Source: Actinoplanes subtropicus (GTDB taxonomy: Bacteria; Actinomycetota; Actinomycetes; Mycobacteriales; Micromonosporaceae). Taken from it: a stretch of DNA of 64,000 bases. The notes beneath the pieces are model-generated. The model did no database searches, had not been told where the DNA came from, and was given only the letters and a program-made list of their open reading frames with translations. Where the stretch lies: assembly GCF_000721705.1 (NCBI RefSeq), contig NZ_JOJL01000046.1, positions 1-64,000 on the forward strand, given 5' to 3'. This document shows positions 57,790-64,000 of this stretch, one piece after another; within the stretch, counting starts at the first letter, position 1, and each line of letters begins with the position of its first letter. A program made the position numbers and the translations under genes.

Positions 57790-60354
57790 CTACGGGGAGC
57801 GGCGCGCTCGCTGCAACCCCTCCCAGACCCGGTCCCGGGTGAAGGGCAGCGCGGTGAACCGCACCCCGGTGGCGTCGCGCAGGGCGTTGGCGAGCGCGGG
57901 GGCGACCGGGTTGAACGGGCTCTCGCTCATCGACTTGGCGCCGAGCGGGCCGATCGCGTCCGTGGTCGCCGCGAAGTGGACCTCGGTGCGCGGGACGTCG
58001 GCGAAGGTCGGCAGGTGGTACTGGCGGAAGCCGGTCGTGGTGACCTGGCCGGTCGCGTCGATGTCCACGTGTTCGGCCAGGGTGGCGCCGAGGGCCTGGG
58101 CGACGCCGCCCTCGATCTGGCCGCGGCACTGGAGGGGGTTCATGACCGTGCCGGCGTCGGCGCTGTGGACGCTGCGGAGGATGCGGATCTCGCCGGTCTG
58201 CGGGTCGACGGCCACCCGGAACCACTGCGCGTTGAACGCCACCGAGCGCGGCGACCCGGCGAAATGGCCGGCGGCGGTCATGCCCTCGATCGACTCGTCG
58301 CCGGCGGCGAGGATCTTCTCGTGCAGGGCGGTGGCCGCGTCGAGGACCGCGCGGCCCGCGACCACGACACCGGTGGAGGCGAAGGCGCCCGTGTCGTGTC
58401 GCACCACGTCGGTGTCGGATTGGCGTACGCAGATGCGGTCCGGTGTTGTTCCCAAGGCGTCGGCGGCGATCTGCGCGTGCACGGTGGTGCTGCCGTTGCC
58501 GAACTCGGCCGTGCCGACGGCGATCTCGTAGCGGCCGCCGGGCAGGACCGTGACCGTGGCGTCGGCGAAATGGCCGCCGGGTGGGCCCGCGGCGATCATC
58601 GCGATCGCCATGCCGTCGCCGACCAGCCAGCCCGGGGGAGCGGGGTCGGTGGCCGAGGATGCCGTGCGGATGTGGGAAAGGCACTGGTCCAGGCCGAAGC
58701 TGGCGATCGACAGGTCGTCCACGTGGTCGCCGGGAGCGAGGAGGGGCTCGCCCGCCCGTACGATATTGATCTCTCGCATGTGCACCGGGTCGATGCCCAG
58801 CTGCCGGGCCAATTCGTCGAGGACCGACTCGACGGCGAAGGAAACCTGGCCCAGCCCGTAACCGCGGAAGGCGCCGGACGGCACCGTGTTGGTGTAGACC
58901 GCATAGGCGTCGGTCGATTTGTTCGGGCAGCGGTAGACGGCCAGGGACTCGTGGCAGCCGTGGTACATGACCGAGGGGCCATGATTGCCGTACGCGCCGG
59001 TGTCCGCCACCACCCGCAAGCGCATCGCGGTCAGCGTCCCGTCGCGCCGCGCCCCCGCCCGCAGGGTGACCTTGAACGGGTGCCGGACCGTCGCCGAGGT
59101 GAACTGCTCGGCGCGGGTGTACTCGAGCTTGACCGGCCGCCGCAGCCGCAGCACCGCGAGCGCCACCAGGTCCTCGACCAGCATCTCCTGCTTGCCGCCG
59201 AAGCCGCCGCCGACCCGCCCGGTCAGCACCCGCACCCGGTCGGCCGGCAGGTCGTAGAGCTCGGCCACCGCCCGCCGGGTCAGGAACGGGGTCTGCGAGC
59301 TGGTCCGGATCACCAGGCGGCCGTCGTCGTCGAGCCAGCCGACCGCGCCGTGCGTCTCCAGGCTGGCGTGCTGCACCCGGGCGGTGGTGAAGGTCTGCTC
59401 GTAGACGGCGTCCGCCTCGGCGAAGCCCGCGTCGACGTCGCCGAGCGTGGCGTGCAACTCGCCGACCACGTTGTTCGGGGCGGCGTGCAACTGCGGCGCG
59501 CCGGGGGCCATCGCGGCCTCGGGGTCGAGCACCGAGGGCAGCACCTCGTACTCGACGGTGATCGCCCGGCAGCCGGCCTCGGCGGCGGCCTCCGAGGTGG
59601 CGACCACGGCGGCGACCCGCTGGCCGGCGAAGCGGACCACATCGTCCAGGACGCGGGTGTCGGCCGGGTCCTCGGCGGCGTTCTCGTGCTGGGCGGTGGA
59701 GAAGAGCTTGGCGGGGGCGTCGGCGTGGGTGAGGATCGCCTCGACGCCGGGAACGGAGAGGGCGGCCTCGACGGAGATGGCGGCGATCCGGGCGTGCGCG
59801 TGCGGGGAGCGCAGCACCTTCATGTGCAGGACGCCGGGGACCTCCAGATCGAAGGTGTAGCGGGCGGTGCCGGTGACCACCTGGGGGCCGGCCGGGGCGC
59901 CGAGGTTCGCGCCGACGGCCGTGCCGGGTTCCGGGGTGGTCGCGTTGACCACGCCCGCTACCGCGTCGGCGATGGCGCGGTATCCCGTACACCTGCAGAG
60001 GTTGCCTTTGAAAGTGCGTGGAAGATCGGCGCGCTGGTCCTCGGTGAGGGCGGCCGTTGTCATGATCAGGCCGGCGGTGCAGAAGCCGCATTGAAAACCC
60101 TGGGCGGCGAGGAACGCCTGTTGTGCGGGATGGCCTTTCAGGCCTTCGATGGTGGTTACGCTGCGTCGTTGCGCGCGGTGGGCGGGATAGAGGCAGGAGT
60201 GCACCGGTACGCCGTCGACATGCACCGTGCACGCGCCGCAGTCGCCGGTGTCGCAGCCCTTCTTGACCCCGAAGCAGCCTTCTTCCCGCAGGTAGGTGCG
60301 CAGGCACTGGCCGGGACGGGGCGCGCGGTCGTGCTCCTCGCCGTTGATCCTCAT
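57790..60354 (-). CDS. Molybdenum hydroxylase: fused 2Fe-2S and molybdopterin subunit
   Basis: Protein of 854 residues of the xanthine oxidase family with two modules. Residues 1-140 hold both iron-sulphur sites: C34, C39, C42, C54 (plant-type ferredoxin) and C89, C92, C120, C122 (GFQCGFC...CRCTGY). Residues about 160-850 are the molybdopterin-binding domain, with GRVGGGFGGKQE, SGAFRGYGLGQ and the catalytic-glutamate region IGPLGAKSMSESP (usually GAKGVGE, so partly altered). This layout is that of Mop-type aldehyde oxidoreductases. It hydroxylates an aldehyde or N-heterocycle. The FAD subunit gene upstream overlaps by four bases (ATGA), so the enzyme can also use NAD or another acceptor. Substrate unknown. 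Confidence 0.92.
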   Translation of the reverse strand: MRINGEEHDRAPRPGQCLRTYLREEGCFGVKKGCDTGDCGACTVHVDGVPVHSCLYPAHRAQRRSVTTIEGLKGHPAQQAFLAAQGFQCGFCTAGLIMTTAALTEDQRADLPRTFKGNLCRCTGYRAIADAVAGVVNATTPEPGTAVGANLGAPAGPQVVTGTARYTFDLEVPGVLHMKVLRSPHAHARIAAISVEAALSVPGVEAILTHADAPAKLFSTAQHENAAEDPADTRVLDDVVRFAGQRVAAVVATSEAAAEAGCRAITVEYEVLPSVLDPEAAMAPGAPQLHAAPNNVVGELHATLGDVDAGFAEADAVYEQTFTTARVQHASLETHGAVGWLDDDGRLVIRTSSQTPFLTRRAVAELYDLPADRVRVLTGRVGGGFGGKQEMLVEDLVALAVLRLRRPVKLEYTRAEQFTSATVRHPFKVTLRAGARRDGTLTAMRLRVVADTGAYGNHGPSVMYHGCHESLAVYRCPNKSTDAYAVYTNTVPSGAFRGYGLGQVSFAVESVLDELARQLGIDPVHMREINIVRAGEPLLAPGDHVDDLSIASFGLDQCLSHIRTASSATDPAPPGWLVGDGMAIAMIAAGPPGGHFADATVTVLPGGRYEIAVGTAEFGNGSTTVHAQIAADALGTTPDRICVRQSDTDVVRHDTGAFASTGVVVAGRAVLDAATALHEKILAAGDESIEGMTAAGHFAGSPRSVAFNAQWFRVAVDPQTGEIRILRSVHSADAGTVMNPLQCRGQIEGGVAQALGATLAEHVDIDATGQVTTTGFRQYHLPTFADVPRTEVHFAATTDAIGPLGAKSMSESPFNPVAPALANALRDATGVRFTALPFTRDRVWEGLQRARRSP

Positions 60355-61130
60355 GCGCTCAGCTCCTGGCGGATCTGCTCGGCGTAGAGCCTGGTCAGGT
60401 GGCGGCGCCAGGTGGGGGAGCCGTGTACATCGGTCACGTATTCGTGCTCGGGAATACGCTCGGTGAGAGCGATCTGCACGACCTCCGCCGAAGGAAATGC
60501 CCGAAATTTCAGGATGTACGGGCGTTTTGTCGCCGCCGTTACCGTAAGCGCCAGGCCCTGGTCTTCGACGCGGCCGATCAGCAGGGCGGCGGAGCGGCCG
60601 TGCGGGTGCAGGGAGCCTTGGCGGAATGCCGTTCTTGCCGCTAGGGCCGCCGCGGGGAGGTGGAGGGAGCGGAGTAGTTCGCCGTCGGACAAAACAGTCA
60701 TTCCCTCGCCGGTGACGAAATCTCGCACTAAAACGGTGCGCTCACCTTCCGTGCCCTGCAGGAGGCACGTGCCGTCCAGGGCGGCGCCGAGGGCGATCAT
60801 CGGGCCGGCCGGCAGCGCCGCGCAGAGGTTGCCGCCGACCGTGGCCACGTTCCAGATCTTGAAGGAGGCCAGGAAGGCGTGGCAGCACCGCTCGGCCAGG
60901 TCGTGTCCGGCGGCCGCGAGCTCGGCGATCGTGCAGGTCGCGGCGATCTCCAGGCCGTCCTCGCGGCGGGTCACGGGCGGCCACCCCGCGGTGGTGAGGT
61001 CGAGCAGCCGGGTCAGATGCGGCCGTGGCTCGCCGAACAGCGCCGTCCCGCCGGCCAGCCACGCGTCGCCGGGCCGCCACTGGCCGACCCTGGCCGGGCT
61101 GATCACATCGGCGACGGTGTTCAGATCCAC
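60351..61130 (-). CDS. Molybdenum hydroxylase FAD-binding subunit
   Basis: FAD-binding protein of 259 residues of the CoxM/XdhB type. The two FAD loops are AGGTALFGEPRP and TVGGNLCAALPAGP, the latter a close match to the usual TIGGNL-(A/C)-xxxPxxD; the final CO-dehydrogenase flavoprotein domain follows at about 165-259. It passes electrons from the iron-sulphur subunit to an acceptor. GTG 61130 is the start; the ribosome-binding site is poor. It is co-transcribed with the fused Fe-S/Mo subunit. Confidence 0.9.
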   Translation of the reverse strand: MDLNTVADVISPARVGQWRPGDAWLAGGTALFGEPRPHLTRLLDLTTAGWPPVTRREDGLEIAATCTIAELAAAGHDLAERCCHAFLASFKIWNVATVGGNLCAALPAGPMIALGAALDGTCLLQGTEGERTVLVRDFVTGEGMTVLSDGELLRSLHLPAAALAARTAFRQGSLHPHGRSAALLIGRVEDQGLALTVTAATKRPYILKFRAFPSAEVVQIALTERIPEHEYVTDVHGSPTWRRHLTRLYAEQIRQELSA

Positions 61131-61155
61131 GTCAGTACGCTACGCGCCGGTTGTT

Positions 61156-62757
61156 TCAGATCTCAGTGGGAAACAGGATCAGGAGCGTAACCCCGACCGA
61201 GGCGAGCCAGGCCAGGTAGAGCGGCCACGGCCGGCCGGGGACCTCGATCGCGGGCGGCGGGGGCAGCGGGCTGATCGCGAAGGACCGGTTCCGCGCGTCC
61301 CGCAGCGCGGCGACCAGCTCGTCGGCGTTGCGCTGGCTGTCCGGGGAGGGCCAAGGCGGCGGCACCGGGACGGTGAGCACCGACTCGCCGGCGGTCAGGA
61401 GGACCGTGCCGGCGTCGTCGTGGACGACCGCGCTGTCGGTGGCCCAGGGCTGGCGGTCGGGGCCGCGGAAGCCGACCGCGGCCACCCCGCCGACGTGCCA
61501 GCGCAGGCGGGGGCGCAGTTGGGTGCGCCAGCCGAACTCGTACCCGAGGCCGGCCGAGACCGCGGCGACCAGGGTGAGCACCGCGGGCGGTACGCCGGCG
61601 ATCATGGCCAGCTCGCCGGCCGCGAGGGCGGCGCCGAGGCCGATCGCGACGGTCGCCACCCAGGCGCGTTGCGGGGCGATGCGGTGCTCGCGGCACTGGT
61701 AGGCGTCGGCGCCGCGGTCGCCGGGGCGCAGGGCGGCCGGGTCGACCAGTTGCTCCTCGTCGTCCTCGATCTCGCGGGGGAGGCCCTGGACGACGTCGTA
61801 GGCGACCTCGATGACCCGGCCGACCGGGCTTACGGGGACGTGGATGCGGCCTTCGACCTCTACCGTGCACCAGGCGCCGGGGCGGGGATCGCCGTAGAGG
61901 GTCCCGGCGAGGGTGCGCGGCTGGTCGCCGGCGGTGTCTCGCTGGGCGAGTATCTCGCTCGGTGAGCTATGTGGGCGCTGCGGGGACGGGTTGCCTCGCT
62001 GGGCGAGTATCTCGCTCGGCGAGCTGTTGGCGCGTTGCGAGGGCGGGTTGTCTCGCTGGGCGAGTATCTCGCTCGGCGAGGCAAGTGGCTGCGGGGGGCG
62101 CGGCGGGAGCGTGGTGTCGAACCCGAACTCGCGCGCGATCAGCCCACCCGGATGAGGGAGCAGCACGTGCACGTATCCGATCTGCTCCACCACCCGCACC
62201 GCGTGCATCGGCTGCGCCGCCCCGAACAGCTGACGCAGCCGCGTCCGATGCGTGACCACCCTGGCCAGCAGCGCGCAGCCGAACCCGAACCCGCCGATCA
62301 CCGCCACCAGCCAGGCCGGTCCCGCGTACCGGGCGAGCACCGCGACGAACCCGGCCGCCGCCAGCGCGAGCACGGCGATCCCGAGGACCTCGGCGGGCAC
62401 GGCCACCTGCGGCAGGCCGTCCGGCGCCGGCGGCTGCCGCCGCGGGACCAGGGCGGCCACCGGGGACCGGTCGCGGCGGGTGAGGGCTATCGCCACCAGG
62501 GCGTACGCCCAGCAGACCAGCGCCGCGGCCGCCGTGTGGGCGAGCGAGGTCCACACCACCGCGGCGAGCACGCCCGCCCAGGCCGCCGCGCCCCGGTGCG
62601 CGTACACCATGAACGCCGGCGCGACCAGGACGCCCAGCCCGACCCAGGGCGCCACCGGCGACGGGTCGCCCGGGCCGCCGAGCAGGCCGAAGAGCAGCAG
62701 GAACGCCATCGCCCCGCTGACCGGCACGAGCCCCTCGACGCGCAGCAGCCGACCCAT
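61156..62757 (-). CDS. Multi-pass membrane protein carrying hairpin-repeat insertions
   Basis: Protein of 533 residues. Helices lie at about 15-32, 38-50, 58-70, 72-90 and 128-165 (GIAVLALAAAGFVAVLARYA, WLVAVIGGFGFGCALLARVV), then a cytosolic stretch, two more helices at about 360-405, and a last one near the C-terminus (LYLAWLASVGVTLLILFP). Residues about 225-280 consist of three copies of a 19-residue repeat (SPSEILAQR core) encoded by the dispersed 16-bp hairpin element; they interrupt an otherwise ordinary cytosolic loop. The family is unknown. ATG 62757 is preferred over the longer frame. It ends 25 bp upstream of the FAD subunit start. Confidence 0.7.
   Translation of the reverse strand: MGRLLRVEGLVPVSGAMAFLLLFGLLGGPGDPSPVAPWVGLGVLVAPAFMVYAHRGAAAWAGVLAAVVWTSLAHTAAAALVCWAYALVAIALTRRDRSPVAALVPRRQPPAPDGLPQVAVPAEVLGIAVLALAAAGFVAVLARYAGPAWLVAVIGGFGFGCALLARVVTHRTRLRQLFGAAQPMHAVRVVEQIGYVHVLLPHPGGLIAREFGFDTTLPPRPPQPLASPSEILAQRDNPPSQRANSSPSEILAQRGNPSPQRPHSSPSEILAQRDTAGDQPRTLAGTLYGDPRPGAWCTVEVEGRIHVPVSPVGRVIEVAYDVVQGLPREIEDDEEQLVDPAALRPGDRGADAYQCREHRIAPQRAWVATVAIGLGAALAAGELAMIAGVPPAVLTLVAAVSAGLGYEFGWRTQLRPRLRWHVGGVAAVGFRGPDRQPWATDSAVVHDDAGTVLLTAGESVLTVPVPPPWPSPDSQRNADELVAALRDARNRSFAISPLPPPPAIEVPGRPWPLYLAWLASVGVTLLILFPTEI
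61938..62080. repeat. 57-bp tandem repeat built on the dispersed 16-bp hairpin element
   Basis: The 29-bp core CTCGC-tgg-GCGAG-TAT-CTCGC-tcg-G(C/T)GAG occurs at 61938-61966, 61995-62023 and 62052-62080, exactly 57 bp apart. It is the same unit as at 804-877 (CTCGCnnnGCGAGTAT). Here it lies within a coding sequence and, being 57 bp long, preserves the frame. Confidence 0.9.
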
Positions 62758-62807
62758 GCCCCTATCGTCGGGGAGATCCCCGCCGCCGGGGGCGGAATCG
62801 GCGGCCC

Positions 62808-63047
62808 TCAGCCGAACATCCGCCACCCGGCGCCGGCCGCGCCGGCCAGTGTGAGCACGCCCAGGTAGGCCAGCGAGAGCCGGACGCCGCGCGGCTTGCC
62901 GGCCGACTCGCGCGATCCGGACCGCCAGGCCCCCAGGTATCCGGCGAACGCCAGCGCCCCGAATCCCGCCACCGCGATGGGCCCCAGCCACCAGGTGAGC
63001 GCGGCGACGGTCGCGTAGACGCACAGCGGTAGCGGATCGCGCCTCAT
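62808..63047 (-). CDS. Small membrane protein
   Basis: Protein of 79 residues with two hydrophobic segments (LCVYATVAALTWWLGPIAVA, LAYLGVLTLAGAAGAGW). I use ATG 63047 because the sequence becomes membrane-protein-like there; a GTG at 63113 would add 22 residues. No ribosome-binding site is evident. It lies upstream of the larger membrane protein on the same strand and may share its transcript. Function unknown. Confidence 0.55.
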   Translation of the reverse strand: MRRDPLPLCVYATVAALTWWLGPIAVAGFGALAFAGYLGAWRSGSRESAGKPRGVRLSLAYLGVLTLAGAAGAGWRMFG

Positions 63048-63170
63048 GACGCCGAGGAATGCCCGATATGCACGCTTTGACCTTACGTGGAACAGCGTGA
63101 AATGAGCCCACACGCTGCTTGACGCGCAGGACGTCGGCGCGTCGCCGCCGGCTTGGCTCAGGTCCGAGGC

Positions 63171-64000
63171 TCAGCGGGCGGTGACCCAGCGGGTGACGGT
63201 CCGGAAGCGGGTGAAGGTTTTGCCGTCAGCCTTGGCGCGGTAGCGGACCTTGGTGGTCACCGGCAGCTGCCACCTGTGGTCGCGCTGGAACCAGAGATGG
63301 CAGCCCTGGACGTCGGTGCCCAGCGACGAGCGCTGCAGGCAGTGGTAGCCGTACGCCGCCCGGTACGGGTCGTCGTCGGCGGGCCAGGCCGGGCCCGCCG
63401 GGTTCAGCACCGGCTCGAGGGCGCGGTACCAGTTCCAGGCCATCTTCCGGTAGCCGTAGTCGTTCGGGTGCTCGCGGTTCCACATGTCGATGCCGCGTAC
63501 GCCGCTGTCGTCGACGACGTGGAAGTTCGCGCCCTTCGACGCCACGATGCCGGGGATGGCGGCGTTGAAGAAGTACGTCTGGTAGCGCTGCGCCGCGACG
63601 TCGTCGTAGTCGCCCAGCCCGACGATCTTCGCGACGAAGACCTGGGCGTCCGGCCGGTCGACGGCGATCTTGCCGAGCAGCGTGTCCAGGTCGGCGGCGG
63701 CGTCCTGGTTGCCGCGCACCATGTCGTTGGTGCCGATGTGCAGCAGGATCACGTCCGGCCGGTAGGACGCCAGCCAGTCGTCGACCCGGGCGGCCAGCTG
63801 CGCGATCGTCCAGCCCTTGTGGCCCTCGTTGTCCGGGTCGGGGGAGTTGCCCGAGCGCATCGAGCCGACGTAGTCGACCTGTACGCCGGCCTCGGCGAGC
63901 CGCCAGAGCAGCGCGCCGCGATAGGAGTCCAGGGTGGACGAGCCGACGCCGTACGTGATGGAGTCCCCGAGCGGCATGATCCGCACCGGCCCGGCCTGAC
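63171..64000 (-). CDS. Secreted SGNH/GDSL hydrolase, 5' end outside the window
   Basis: At least 275 residues of a carbohydrate-esterase-type SGNH hydrolase. RIMPLGDSITYGVGSS contains the Ser nucleophile, YVGSMRSGN the Gly block, HIGTNDMVRG the Asn block, and NREHPNDYGYRKMA the catalytic Asp/His. The family is secreted, but no signal peptide is visible and the frame is still open to the edge (QAGPVRIMPL), so the N-terminus probably lies beyond position 64000. The C-terminal 60 residues form a Trp-rich beta domain (HLWFQRDHRWQLPV). It probably removes acyl or acetyl groups from polysaccharides. Confidence 0.85.
   Translation of the reverse strand, partial: QAGPVRIMPLGDSITYGVGSSTLDSYRGALLWRLAEAGVQVDYVGSMRSGNSPDPDNEGHKGWTIAQLAARVDDWLASYRPDVILLHIGTNDMVRGNQDAAADLDTLLGKIAVDRPDAQVFVAKIVGLGDYDDVAAQRYQTYFFNAAIPGIVASKGANFHVVDDSGVRGIDMWNREHPNDYGYRKMAWNWYRALEPVLNPAGPAWPADDDPYRAAYGYHCLQRSSLGTDVQGCHLWFQRDHRWQLPVTTKVRYRAKADGKTFTRFRTVTRWVTAR

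Noticed and set aside
61938..62080. Regular direct repeats that might suggest a CRISPR array
   Set aside because: The intervals between cores are similar to one another and coding, not unique spacers; there are only three units and no cas genes.
1..64000. tRNA, rRNA or tmRNA genes
   Set aside because: I looked for cloverleaf ends and rRNA signatures in the intergenic gaps and saw none.

Overview
This window is high-GC, gene-dense actinobacterial DNA. Codons strongly prefer G or C in the third position, GTG starts are common, and stop/start overlaps (ATGA, TGATG) are frequent. The gene set fits Micromonosporaceae, most likely an Actinoplanes-like organism: a c-di-AMP riboswitch on an NlpC/P60 wall hydrolase, a DUF6230/DUF6114 pair, an SCO5389-type protein, a fused CydDC exporter, secreted xylan- and arabinan-degrading enzymes, and remnants of a type VII secretion locus. 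The genus is an inference from gene content, not from a marker gene.

Layout. 0-7 kb: a TetR repressor with two identical palindromic operators, a thiolase, an S9 peptidase whose 3' end has been tandemly duplicated, a small Alg14/Alg13-like (PssD/PssE-like) glycosyltransferase pair and an NCS1 permease. 7-14.3 kb: the cytochrome bd cluster cydA-cydB-cydD/cydDC on the minus strand, divergent from a BlaI-type repressor and M56 (BlaR-like) peptidase pair. The cydDC frame is broken exactly at a 15-bp tandem repeat. 14.3-19.3 kb: riboswitch plus NlpC/P60 protein, a secreted M1 peptidase, an epoxide hydrolase behind a strong dyad, and an AAA ATPase. A 165-bp MITE-like inverted repeat separates the ATPase from a TPR membrane protein. 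20.5-28.2 kb: an SCO5389-like gene behind a Zur-like box, a Tyr phosphatase, a membrane-anchored solute-binding protein, a multicopper oxidase, two secreted proteins and a nickel/cobalt permease with an apparent Nur box. 28.3-35.6 kb: a GntR regulator with an operator array, trpBA, an RseB/LolA-like protein next to an OmpR/histidine-kinase pair, and a YcnI copper protein. 35.7-47.9 kb: two paralogous HEAT-repeat proteins flanking a plant-polysaccharide block (GH43, CE4, GH11), then regulators, lipoproteins and the DUF6114/DUF6230 pair. 48.3-55.1 kb: an envelope block with a class A PBP, a sensor kinase, a lysyl-phosphatidylglycerol-synthase-like protein and an SGNH lipoprotein. 55.2-57.8 kb: decayed type VII secretion / polymorphic toxin DNA, with a 5'-truncated mycosin head-to-head with a 5'-truncated, frameshifted HNH toxin followed by an intact SUFU-type immunity gene. 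57.8-61.1 kb: a molybdenum hydroxylase (fused 2Fe-2S/Mo subunit plus FAD subunit). 61.1-64 kb: membrane proteins and a partial SGNH hydrolase.

Functional links. The cyd genes build the bd oxidase and the thiol exporter needed for its assembly, and the adjacent BlaI/M56 pair is the obvious candidate regulator. GH11 and CE4 overlap and jointly attack acetylated xylan. The PBP, kinase and MprF-like genes point to envelope maintenance. The most unusual signals are a 16-bp hairpin-forming repeat found both between genes (804-877) and inside a coding sequence (61938-62080), the cydDC break, the MITE-like hairpin, and the toxin/mycosin junction.
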